From: Thermococcus sp. EP1
GTDB taxonomy: Archaea > Methanobacteriota_B > Thermococci > Thermococcales > Thermococcaceae
Length of the DNA: 64,000 bases
NCBI RefSeq assembly: GCF_001317345.1
Contig: NZ_JXCG01000001.1
Coordinates: forward strand, 1-64,000
Reading direction: 5' to 3'
This document shows, piece by piece, positions 19,967-29,224 of the stretch. The notes below the pieces were generated by a model that was not told the origin of the DNA, ran no database searches, and saw only the letters and a list, made by a program, of their open reading frames with translations. The translations under genes were made by a program, and so were the position numbers. Numbering within the stretch: the stretch's first letter is position 1; each line of letters begins with the position of its first letter.

Positions 19967-21169
19967 ATGAGAATAGCAATGATAACTCCTCATGGAGATC
20001 CATTGGGGAAATTGGGTGAACCAGACACTGGAGGTCAGTGTGTCTACATTAAAGAACTAAGCAAGCATCTAGGAGAGTTAGGGGCAGAAGTAGATATGTT
20101 CACCAGACAGAGAGGTGGAAAACCTCCTATAGAGCACATTAACGAAAATGTCAGGGTAATTAGGATAGAATGTGGTCCTGAAGGCTTCATTCCAAAGGAG
20201 AAGCTAATACCATATTTGCCAGAATTCACTGAAAAAATTGCCAGATACATGAAGGAAAGAAATTATGAAATTCTCCATACCCATTACTGGGATGGTGGTT
20301 TTGTAGGATTAAAACTCAAGGAAATGTTTGAAGTTAAAATGGTACATACCTCCCATTCTCTTGGAATTCTGAAAGCAAAAGCTCTAGGGGACTTTGAACC
20401 ATACAAAGATAGAATTGCCCTTGAAAAAGAGATTTACGATAAGGGTGATGCTATAATAGCAACTACAAACATTGAAAAGAAAGATATAGCTACCCTTTAT
20501 GAAATTGACGAGAATAAAATCCACGTGATCCCTATAGGGGTTGACACAAGCTTTTATAAACCAATAGAAAAGAAAGAAAAGCTAAAAAAGGAGCTTAAAC
20601 TTCCAAAAGTGCCATTAGTCTTTACTCTAGCAAGACTAGACCCAAGAAAGGGCTTAGACTTGCTCATAAAGAGTGTTCCCTATATCAAGAAGCATTATGA
20701 TGGAGATTTTCTAGTTCTAATAAGTACCGGCACCGGAGCAAAGGAAGAAGAACCAGAAAAACAGAAGCTTTTACGTTTAATTAAAGAATTGAAAGTTGAA
20801 GATCGTGTAAAGATAATTCCTGCAATAGAGCCGAGAGAACTAGTTCCAAAATACTATTCAGCTGCGGATGTCTTTGTTCTTCCCTCTCCATACGAGCCAT
20901 TTGGAATAGTCATGCTTGAAGCAATGGCATGCAAAACTGCTATGGTGGGAACAAAGTTTGGGGGTCCAGCAGAAGTCCTAACAGATGGTTATGATGGATT
21001 CTTAGTAGACCCAAAAAATTCTGAAGAAATGGGAGCCAAGATTGCAGAGCTGTTAAAGAATAAGGAGAAGAGAGATACCTTTGCGGAGAGAGCATATCAG
21101 AGAGTTCTCGAAAGATACTCCTGGCATAGCGTGGCTAAACAAGTACTCCAACTCTTTAAAGAATTATGA
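19967..21169 (+). CDS. GT4 glycosyltransferase of the sucrose(-phosphate) synthase-like clade
   Basis: 400-residue GT-B enzyme. The N-terminal GGQCVYIKELSKHLGELG (near residues 22-39), THYWDGG near 107 and HTSHSLG near 126 are typical of sucrose synthase, sucrose-phosphate synthase and mannosylfructose-phosphate synthase. The donor-site E-x7-E motif is EPFGIVMLE near residue 308. It could make or, like sucrose synthase and TreT, reversibly cleave a disaccharide with NDP. The gene follows the GH130-like gene by 73 bases with GGGGTGA before ATG 19967, and a fructokinase-like gene follows after 9 bases. Resemblance to known trehalose synthase TreT of this order is weaker than to the sucrose-type clade, judged from memory. 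Confidence 0.8.
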   Translation: MRIAMITPHGDPLGKLGEPDTGGQCVYIKELSKHLGELGAEVDMFTRQRGGKPPIEHINENVRVIRIECGPEGFIPKEKLIPYLPEFTEKIARYMKERNYEILHTHYWDGGFVGLKLKEMFEVKMVHTSHSLGILKAKALGDFEPYKDRIALEKEIYDKGDAIIATTNIEKKDIATLYEIDENKIHVIPIGVDTSFYKPIEKKEKLKKELKLPKVPLVFTLARLDPRKGLDLLIKSVPYIKKHYDGDFLVLISTGTGAKEEEPEKQKLLRLIKELKVEDRVKIIPAIEPRELVPKYYSAADVFVLPSPYEPFGIVMLEAMACKTAMVGTKFGGPAEVLTDGYDGFLVDPKNSEEMGAKIAELLKNKEKRDTFAERAYQRVLERYSWHSVAKQVLQLFKEL

Positions 21170-21178
21170 GGTGACAAC

Positions 21179-22036
21179 ATGATTGATATTTTGACATTAG
21201 GGGAAGCATTAGTTGACTTAAAACTCATAAATAGTCAAATAAGTATGCACGCTGGTGGCTCTGTCCTTAACTTTTCTTATTATGCTGAACAAACTGGGGC
21301 AAAAGTGAAATTTGTTGGCACTATAGGAAATGACTTCTTAGCAGACCATATAGAAAGTGAACTCAAATACTTAAATTCAAACATAAAGCCATTTCGTATA
21401 GGTCAAAACACGACTCTAGTTTTAATAAAAGAAGCTGGAAAAGATTTTATCATCTATAGAGGAGCTGACAGGTTCTTAACCTATAATATAATCGAGAGAA
21501 ACTGGAAAAAAGCAGAGATTGTACATACCTCTGCATTCGCACTCTCTCTGAAGCCTGCCAGTGCGGCCATTCTTAGAGCATTGAAAAAAGCAAAGGATGA
21601 AGGAGTATTGATCTCAATAGACCCCAATTATCGTAAAGAAATATGGAAGAAATGGAATGCTAAAAAAGAAAATCTACTACAGGCCCTCGCAATGGCAGAT
21701 TATGTTAAACCCTCATTTGAAGATGCTAAGGAACTCTTTGGAATAGAAACTCCAGAAGAAGCATTAAAGGCTTTTAAAAACGCAGGAGCAAAGAATATTA
21801 TATTAAGTATGGGAGAAAGAGGAGTTATTGCACTTACTGAAGACAACGAGATTATTAAAGTACCTGCAAAGAAAGCTAACATTGTGGACCTCACAGGAGC
21901 TGGAGATTCGCTTTTTGGAACAGTGATAGCAAATATAGCAAAGGGATATTCTCTCAATGAAGCCATACAAGAAGGAATCAATGTAGCCACTCAAGTTATA
22001 AAAAACCCAGGCAACCTCGTAAGAATAACACAATGA
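21179..22036 (+). CDS. PfkB-family sugar kinase (fructokinase-like)
   Basis: Ribokinase-fold kinase of 285 residues. The N-terminal GEALVDL and the glycine pair AGGSVLNFSYY near residue 26 form the sugar site; the C-terminal signature DLTGAGDSLFGT near 235 carries the catalytic aspartate. Most similar by eye to fructokinases and KDG kinases. It lies 9 bases after the GT4 gene with GAGGTGA before its start, and ends the island. If GT4 releases free fructose, this enzyme would phosphorylate it. The substrate is inferred from context only. Confidence 0.82.
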   Translation: MIDILTLGEALVDLKLINSQISMHAGGSVLNFSYYAEQTGAKVKFVGTIGNDFLADHIESELKYLNSNIKPFRIGQNTTLVLIKEAGKDFIIYRGADRFLTYNIIERNWKKAEIVHTSAFALSLKPASAAILRALKKAKDEGVLISIDPNYRKEIWKKWNAKKENLLQALAMADYVKPSFEDAKELFGIETPEEALKAFKNAGAKNIILSMGERGVIALTEDNEIIKVPAKKANIVDLTGAGDSLFGTVIANIAKGYSLNEAIQEGINVATQVIKNPGNLVRITQ

Positions 22037-22064
22037 GAATTTAAACAAAAATAAAAAAAGTTCA

Positions 22065-22478
22065 CTAACTCTCTCCCTTAAGCTTCATGATCTTTATTCT
22101 TCCAAGAGTTTCCCAGTACTCAACGTTGATTCCCTCTTTAAGTTTATCTTTGATATCCTCATTAACCCCTGTAGCTATTGGAACATCAAAGAGATCGTAA
22201 GTTTCCATGTCCATAAGTTGGATTGTATCAGGTGTGATGGCTATGATTTGCCCGGTTCTCTTGTCGATAATTGGAACATCAACCTCTGCGCTTGTTGGCT
22301 TTACAATGCTCCTAACTTTACCATCGAAGATTCCAACTGCCTCGATTCTTGCCTTTGCTGAACCGTGTTTTCCAGGGGATGAAACTGTGATGTTGCCTAT
22401 TCTGCACGGTTCATTATCAATAAGGATATATCTCCCGGGTTTGAGCTTACTAACCTGAACTCTGGTTTTGTCTCCCAT
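22065..22478 (-). CDS. Translation initiation factor 5A
   Basis: aIF5A of 137 residues, the archaeal counterpart of eIF5A/EF-P that helps ribosomes through difficult peptide bonds. The loop [10 protein letters not shown] holds the lysine that is modified to hypusine or deoxyhypusine (Lys37), followed by a C-terminal OB fold. ATG 22478 is chosen because GGGAGGT lies just before it in the coding sense; the frame's upstream start at 22496 overlaps that site. Single gene, convergent with the sugar-kinase gene. Confidence 0.96.
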   Translation of the reverse strand: MGDKTRVQVSKLKPGRYILIDNEPCRIGNITVSSPGKHGSAKARIEAVGIFDGKVRSIVKPTSAEVDVPIIDKRTGQIIAITPDTIQLMDMETYDLFDVPIATGVNEDIKDKLKEGINVEYWETLGRIKIMKLKGES

Positions 22479-22566
22479 TTTCTTTACCTCCCACAAATGT
22501 TCTTGATGTGGTTTATTCTACTCATTTAAAAAATTTTTGAAGAAGATTTACTTTTTCTTTTTCAAG

Positions 22567-22592
22567 CCTTGCCCTTCAGGGCGGGAAGGAGA

Positions 22593-22593
<1 letters not shown>
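22567..22593. repeat. IS200/IS605 right-end-like hairpin, possible solo remnant
   Basis: CCTT-GCCC-TTCA-GGGC-GGG-AAGG forms a strong hairpin (stem GCCC/GGGC, loop TTCA, outer CCTT/AAGG) followed by AGATCAG. This closely resembles the hairpin that follows tnpB in many archaeal IS605-type elements. No transposase remains nearby. It abuts the stop codon of the Nep1 gene (22593-22595), so it could instead serve as that gene's 3' hairpin. Confidence 0.4.
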
Positions 22594-24321
<1,728 letters not shown>

Positions 24322-24352
24322 TATAAACCACCTCTCCTTTCTTGGACCAAAG

Positions 24353-24360
24353 TTATATAA
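24353..24360. promoter_or_regulatory. Palindromic TATA box between divergent genes
   Basis: TTATATAA is a perfect palindrome in the middle of a 63-bp divergent gap. Rightward, it predicts a start at about 24382-24385, making the phosphoesterase-like mRNA leaderless. Leftward, it would start near 24330, close to the ribosome binding site of the dehydrogenase gene; the AT-rich segment at 24371-24382 is an alternative leftward TATA box. Confidence 0.45.
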
Positions 24361-24384
24361 AATGCTATCGAAAAAATATTTAAG

Positions 24385-24975
24385 ATGAGATTTAACCTTC
24401 CAAGTTTTCTAAGGAGAAGAGGACTCCCAGAGGTATTACTTGAGACTTCAGAACCAAAGATCATGCACATAAGTGATACACCGGATAACATATACTCATT
24501 CATTCTCAACTTAATAGAAAAGAGTAGGCCAAAATACATAATTCATACTGGAGATCTCGTAGACAATATAAAACTCGAGAGACGACCCGAACTTAAAGAT
24601 AGATATAAAAAGAGAGTTCAAGAACTTTTAGATATTCTAGAAAACTCTAATGCCACGGTATATATAGTGCCTGGAAATGAAGATGATCCAGAAATACTCA
24701 AAAAATTTTCTAGAAGGGCAAAAATAGTAAAGCCTGGTGATATCATAGAAATAGAGGGAATTAGACTGGCTTTGGCTCACGAACCTCATGAGTTAAAAAA
24801 CAACGAACCCATTGATTTTGCATTATATGGCCATAACTTTAAAGTTATCGAGAAAGGCCTAAATGGAATCCTAAACATTAATTTCATTCTCCCACAAAGC
24901 AAACGTGTTATTAAGGTCAAATACCCAGATGGAACAAATTTTGAAAGAGGTTATAAAGTGATGAGGGGATTATAA
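24385..24975 (+). CDS. Calcineurin-like phosphoesterase with altered metal motifs
   Basis: 196-residue protein of the metallophosphoesterase fold. The family blocks are recognisable but changed: HISDTPD near residue 28 lacks the usual DxH, GDLVD near 57 is intact, VPGNEDD near 96 has Glu in place of the histidine of GNH(D/E), AHEPHE near 132 keeps histidines, and YGHN near 149 replaces GHxH. It may be a weak or inactive enzyme or a lineage-specific variant. It is probably read from a leaderless mRNA. The next gene starts on its stop codon (TAATG). Confidence 0.68.
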   Translation: MRFNLPSFLRRRGLPEVLLETSEPKIMHISDTPDNIYSFILNLIEKSRPKYIIHTGDLVDNIKLERRPELKDRYKKRVQELLDILENSNATVYIVPGNEDDPEILKKFSRRAKIVKPGDIIEIEGIRLALAHEPHELKNNEPIDFALYGHNFKVIEKGLNGILNINFILPQSKRVIKVKYPDGTNFERGYKVMRGL

Positions 24976-25973
24976 TGAGATTAATGCGTTTTGGACCTTC
25001 AATGTTATTTTTAAGAACCTCCAACGTTGGAGTTGGAGAGAATTTCATTACCAACCTTTTTGGAGTTCCAAAGACATCTGTTGAGGAAGCATGGAACCAA
25101 AGCGGCGAACTTGATACTATTGTTTTTGTGACACCAGCCGAAGAATGGAAAACTATACTTGACCTAACAAGAGGAGCCTTTTTGATAAAAATGAGAAGCG
25201 ATAGCGTGTTAAAGGAACTTTTGAATGCAAAAGCCCCCTTTGACAGGGCAAATCTTGGACCACAAATAATATTGTTGAGAGTTCCCAAAGAAGCAGAAAA
25301 GATCTCGGAAATAATCCCCCAAAGATATAATGCAATTGAGACTAGCTTTGCCCGAGGAGTAAACGAAGGAGAGGAGAAAGATACTCTTCTTTTAGTAACG
25401 GACAAAAAACTTGTCGAACATCTCAGTGTAGGGGATTTAAAAGGAGCCTTTTTAATCAAGAAAAACTTCATAGATGTATATAGAGCCCTCAGAATAGACT
25501 TACCAATCTTGCTTTTTAAGTTACTCCCAGAGGGATGGCGAGAGATAACCATAAGAATATATGACACAAAAAAGAGATACGAAGAAAATATTGAACGTGT
25601 ACTTTTAGTTCTTGAAGACCTCGATCTAGGATACGTTGTAAGCGAAGGATGGGACTGGGACTATCCAAGGCCTTTTATGAGAATTAGAGTTTACAAGATA
25701 AAACTCATAACTTGGGAAGACCCCCTCAGGATAAAATTCCTTCTCAAGGGACTAGAATATAAAGGATATCAACGATTTGCAGATATCGATGTGTTTGTGG
25801 AAAAGAAGAAAATTCCTTGGATAGAAGTTTCCAGAGAATATTCTTCAAAATTCGATGTTGCTAAGGCAGCACGAGATGAGCTTGAAAGTTTGTTAAGTGA
25901 AGAAACTAGAAAAGTGCTTCACGAAATTGAAACTAAAATTTTAAATGACGAAGATCTTCAAGGGGGATCTTGA
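24975..25973 (+). CDS. Conserved protein of unknown function
   Basis: 332-residue soluble protein that I do not recognise. It overlaps the stop codon of the phosphoesterase-like gene by one base, so the pair is translationally coupled. The N-terminal part is rich in short beta/alpha segments, the middle contains two GAFLIK sequences (residues about 57 and 157) suggesting an internal repeat of the N-terminal domain, and the C-terminal third has an Arg/Tyr-rich stretch (PFMRIRVYKIKLITW near 235) and a charged helical tail. No membrane segment, signal peptide or catalytic motif is apparent. Its end overlaps the convergent DUF257 gene by 41 bases. Confidence 0.7.
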   Translation: MRLMRFGPSMLFLRTSNVGVGENFITNLFGVPKTSVEEAWNQSGELDTIVFVTPAEEWKTILDLTRGAFLIKMRSDSVLKELLNAKAPFDRANLGPQIILLRVPKEAEKISEIIPQRYNAIETSFARGVNEGEEKDTLLLVTDKKLVEHLSVGDLKGAFLIKKNFIDVYRALRIDLPILLFKLLPEGWREITIRIYDTKKRYEENIERVLLVLEDLDLGYVVSEGWDWDYPRPFMRIRVYKIKLITWEDPLRIKFLLKGLEYKGYQRFADIDVFVEKKKIPWIEVSREYSSKFDVAKAARDELESLLSEETRKVLHEIETKILNDEDLQGGS

Positions 25974-26610
25974 ATTCCTTTCCATAATCATCCAAACGTG
26001 GAGACTTTCTAATTTTAATTTTTAATGTTCCTTCTTCATGAATAACCTCCATCACTCTAGAAGCTGCCTCTTCTACTTGTAAAAGCAATGCCCTTGTCGC
26101 TATATCCCTGTTTATGAAATAAATTCCTACCCTCTCTTCATCACCAAAAACATACCGTGTGTAATTTGTAGCGTATAATTCAAATGCCTCTTTCCTTTCC
26201 TGCAGATGCACAAGCTTTTCCATTCCGAAAATGAAGTACACTATATTTTTGTGGGTTTCATAGTATTCTCGAAGAATTTTGGAATACTTAGATGCATATA
26301 CTGTAATATCTTGGTGGGGATCCACATAACCTATTATCTTACCAAGCTTTATGTTCCCCCCTATTTTTATTACATCAAGGTTATGTATGAAAGATGTATC
26401 CTTGCCAGCAATATCAAGATTTAATTTTAACATTGATAAAATATCTAAAACATCTAAGACAAGTATATTATCAGTAATTTTCTCAGAGATTTCTACCAGC
26501 CATTTAAAAATTAAATGAATGGGCTCACTAGAAGAATATTCTATGACAATTCCTTCTCTCCACATCACCGATTTTGTATATTCCAAGATTTCCTCCACTG
26601 TGGAAGTCAT
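25933..26610 (-). CDS. DUF257 family protein
   Basis: 225-residue protein of a family almost confined to Thermococcales and of unknown function. The fold is probably a RecA/KaiC-like alpha/beta core without a Walker A motif: VLDVLDIL near residue 51, KIGGNIKLGKIIG near 81 and a C-terminal positively charged strand (LKIKIRKSP near 196). It starts on the stop codon of its paralogue (ATGA at 26607-26610) and its last 41 bases overlap the convergent upstream gene. Family assignment is from remembered sequence pattern. Confidence 0.68.
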   Translation of the reverse strand: MTSTVEEILEYTKSVMWREGIVIEYSSSEPIHLIFKWLVEISEKITDNILVLDVLDILSMLKLNLDIAGKDTSFIHNLDVIKIGGNIKLGKIIGYVDPHQDITVYASKYSKILREYYETHKNIVYFIFGMEKLVHLQERKEAFELYATNYTRYVFGDEERVGIYFINRDIATRALLLQVEEAASRVMEVIHEEGTLKIKIRKSPRLDDYGKEFKIPLEDLRHLKF

Positions 26611-27245
26611 AATTCTATCACCCCATCCAAATGATCAAGTTTAGGTGCTTTTTTAATAAAAAATCTGTCTCCTCTACCATTAATCTCAAGAACTCTTGTG
26701 GAGCTCTCATACCATAGGGCCTTGACCTGAGCACTCATGAGGCCCTTTAGAGCAAAAACAAAGATCATGTTTCCTTTAAACAATGGCCTTCTTACAACTT
26801 TATCAAAATATTCCTCGACCCTATAGGAAGATTCTTGGAAGGAGTACATGAACTTTTCCGTGCCCAAAAACACAATAACGGCCTTATCAGATTTGACTTT
26901 TTCAAAGAATAACCTTACTGCATCATTATACTCTTTAAGTTGCACGTAAAACTCTTCCATTATCCTAACCCTTCCAATTACCTTCCCAAGTTCAACCTTG
27001 CCCCCTCCTTTAATAACACAGAGATTTTCCAAATGATGAGTGCTATATCCCAAAAATCTAAGCTGCTGGACAAAGAGATGAAATGTATCCAGCATGTCAA
27101 CGATTAATAGTGGTATCCCCTCTTCATTGCTCCATTTCACCAATCCATCAAGAAAAAGTTCTGGGTGAGACGTGGATTCATACTCAATGAATATTCTCTC
27201 TCCCTCACAGATGTCATTTAAAAAGTCCCCCAATTGCAACCTCAT
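26607..27245 (-). CDS. DUF257 family protein, paralogue of the next gene
   Basis: 212-residue DUF257-type protein. It shares with its neighbour the order of segments: an N-terminal IFIEYES (IVIEYSS in the partner), LLIVDMLDTFHL near 48 (ILVLDVLDIL), VIKGGGKVELGKVIGRV near 77 (VIKIGGNIKLGKIIGYV) and a C-terminal FFIKKAPKLDHLDG (IKIRKSPRLDDYG). Tandem duplication is therefore direct from the sequence; function is unknown. AGGTGA precedes ATG 27245. No Walker A motif is present. Confidence 0.7.
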   Translation of the reverse strand: MRLQLGDFLNDICEGERIFIEYESTSHPELFLDGLVKWSNEEGIPLLIVDMLDTFHLFVQQLRFLGYSTHHLENLCVIKGGGKVELGKVIGRVRIMEEFYVQLKEYNDAVRLFFEKVKSDKAVIVFLGTEKFMYSFQESSYRVEEYFDKVVRRPLFKGNMIFVFALKGLMSAQVKALWYESSTRVLEINGRGDRFFIKKAPKLDHLDGVIEL

Positions 27246-27302
27246 TGGAATTCACCTAAAATTATTGTTATTAGCATGTTATTAAATGTTTTTCTTTCTA
27301 TT

Positions 27303-28235
27303 TTAGAATTTTTTCTGTACCTTCGCCACAAAAAAACCACTAGTATTATGTTCATCTGGATAGAATCGTCTTGCTTTAGAGAGCTCAGAACTAAGCTCTA
27401 TGTCAAATGGAGAGGTCAAGGCCGGTTCGCCAAATCGAAGAGGTAAAAGTGTAACATCAAAGTTATCAAGCACCCATTGGATCACAAATTCATTCTCCTC
27501 TGGTTCCAATGAACATGTAGAATATACTAATACTCCCCCAACCTTTAGATTCTCTAATGCAACCTTGATCATTTGCATTTGCAGGTTTTGACAGAATTTA
27601 ACATCTTTAATTGTTCTATTTGCTTTTCTCTCTGGATTTTTATGGATTGTGCCACTACCAGTACAGGGGGCGTCCAAAAGAATTTTATCAAACTCTATGC
27701 CAAGTTCTCCCATGTACAGAGAACTTTTATGAACGAGGATGGTATTTGTCACTCCAAGTCTTGAAAGATTAAGTCTAGTCTCTTTTAGTCGATCTCCTCC
27801 CACATCAAAGGCATATATTACTCCCTTGTTTTCCATCAGTTGGGCCATATAAGATGTCTTCCCTCCTGGAGCCGCAGCCATATCCGCTACAATTTCCCCA
27901 GGCTTTGGCTCAAGAGCTACTGGTGGATACATTGAAGAGGCTTCTTGGATATAAATTAATCCTCCCAGATATTCTGGAGTTGATGTGATCGAAAAAGGTT
28001 CTCTAGTCAAACAAAAGCCTTCTCTCGCCCAAGGGACGCGCTTAAATTGAAATCCTTTTTTGTTTAACATCTTAGTAAGTTTTGATACATCAACACGAAG
28101 AGTATTGACTCGAAAACATCTTGGAAGAGATTTTTCCATTGCTTCAGCTATCCTTAAAGCTCTCTCGCCCCAAAGCTGATAATAACGCTCTGCAAACTCT
28201 TTTGAATAGCCAAGGGCAAAAAGTCTTCCTATCAT
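27303..28235 (-). CDS. RNA cytosine-5-methyltransferase (NOL1/NOP2/Sun family)
   Basis: SAM-dependent m5C RNA methyltransferase of 310 residues. Motif I appears as DMAAAPGGKTS near residue 117; motif IV DAPCTGSG near 189 and motif VI VYSTCSLEPEENE near 240 contain the two family cysteines, of which the TC cysteine is the nucleophile. The length fits archaeal Trm4-like tRNA methyltransferases. There is no PUA domain, and archease, often linked to such genes, is not adjacent. It follows the ArsA-linked operon by 39 bases and may be co-transcribed. Target RNA position is not determinable here. Confidence 0.88.
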   Translation of the reverse strand: MIGRLFALGYSKEFAERYYQLWGERALRIAEAMEKSLPRCFRVNTLRVDVSKLTKMLNKKGFQFKRVPWAREGFCLTREPFSITSTPEYLGGLIYIQEASSMYPPVALEPKPGEIVADMAAAPGGKTSYMAQLMENKGVIYAFDVGGDRLKETRLNLSRLGVTNTILVHKSSLYMGELGIEFDKILLDAPCTGSGTIHKNPERKANRTIKDVKFCQNLQMQMIKVALENLKVGGVLVYSTCSLEPEENEFVIQWVLDNFDVTLLPLRFGEPALTSPFDIELSSELSKARRFYPDEHNTSGFFVAKVQKKF

Positions 28236-28274
28236 GAGTAAAAATTTAAAAAGAAATTTATTAGGTTTTTGTCT

Positions 28275-28931
28275 TCATCTCTCAAAGGGACTCTCTTTTA
28301 ACCTTTCATTAACAAAACGGATTATATGTCTCACATCCTGCTCTATGGTTTCAATCTCTGGCTTCATGAAGATATATAGTACGTTGGTTTTTGGAGTAAG
28401 TGATATATGCTTAACATTTTCAGCTTTAGAAAATCCTTGAATGAAGTCTCTAAGTAGTTCCACATCGCGTCTTTTCTCAAAGAGCACCTCGTACTGTTTT
28501 CCATTCACTTCAATTACTTCCCTTTGAAGAAGTTCTTCATCCTCGATCTTCGGTTTAAACCTATAATAACCTCTCTGAATCAAGTGTACTTCACGTCTAA
28601 TTGTGGTGTAGGGCTTTATAACAAAATATATCTTGTCATGCCTATTAACTATCTTTGAAATTGGGAAATAGAGGATGCTTTGTCTTGGTAGAAGTGTCAA
28701 GGTATATTCAAACTTATCCAAATTGGCCTCATTGACCTTATAAAATGCTCTAAATCCCACATATCCTCCTATCCATACATATTCTTTGTCTTTCGGTTTT
28801 ACTATACCTTCTATTGTCCGTAAGTAGTATTCCATTATGCTTAAGTTCAGTCTTCTACCTTTATAGAACTGTAAAGCTGCTACTGCACCCAAAACCATTA
28901 TCAAAAGCAACATCTCAGGAGTAACCTTCAT
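28275..28931 (-). CDS. Membrane-anchored protein of unknown function
   Basis: 218-residue protein with a single N-terminal membrane segment (about residues 6-23, LLLIMVLGAVAALQF) and a soluble remainder that is mixed alpha/beta and contains many aromatic and basic residues. I recognise no family. It is the last gene of a five-gene leftward operon (two small paralogues, ArsA-like ATPase, MIP18-like protein, this protein) and starts 2 bases after the MIP18-like gene, with AGGAGGTC as ribosome binding site inside that gene's end. Confidence 0.65.
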   Translation of the reverse strand: MKVTPEMLLLIMVLGAVAALQFYKGRRLNLSIMEYYLRTIEGIVKPKDKEYVWIGGYVGFRAFYKVNEANLDKFEYTLTLLPRQSILYFPISKIVNRHDKIYFVIKPYTTIRREVHLIQRGYYRFKPKIEDEELLQREVIEVNGKQYEVLFEKRRDVELLRDFIQGFSKAENVKHISLTPKTNVLYIFMKPEIETIEQDVRHIIRFVNERLKESPFER

Positions 28932-28933
28932 TA

Positions 28934-29224
28934 TTAGACCTCCTTTATTGGATAATATCTTTGAAATGTCATATCATCAATTATCTCAAAGTTAACTTTG
29001 CCCTCTAAAACCTTTACTATATCCTTAACAATCCGTGCATGCACTGCCCAGTTAAGGGCCATTTCAAAAGGATGTCTAGGAGTCCTACGAGCAAGACCCA
29101 AAAAGATAACTACTTTATCATCCTCCTTTCTTATCAAACTCACAATGCCAAGGCTTACTATATCCTCCCCACTTATTGGCTCTCTAACTTTTTTGAGTTC
29201 TTCATAGATTTCCTTAATCTCCAA
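28934..29224 (-). CDS. Small MIP18/DUF59-like protein
   Basis: 96-residue protein. The N-terminal half (LKKVREP...DIVSLGIVSLI) resembles the DUF59/MIP18 pattern found in iron-sulfur assembly proteins such as SufT, but the usual C-terminal cysteine is absent; the protein has no cysteine at all. The start is TTG 29224 with GGAGGG eight bases before it. It overlaps the ArsA-like gene by 11 bases. Co-occurrence of a DUF59-like protein with a P-loop ATPase recalls Mrp/ApbC pairs, but no function can be assigned. Confidence 0.55.
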   Translation of the reverse strand: MEIKEIYEELKKVREPISGEDIVSLGIVSLIRKEDDKVVIFLGLARRTPRHPFEMALNWAVHARIVKDIVKVLEGKVNFEIIDDMTFQRYYPIKEV

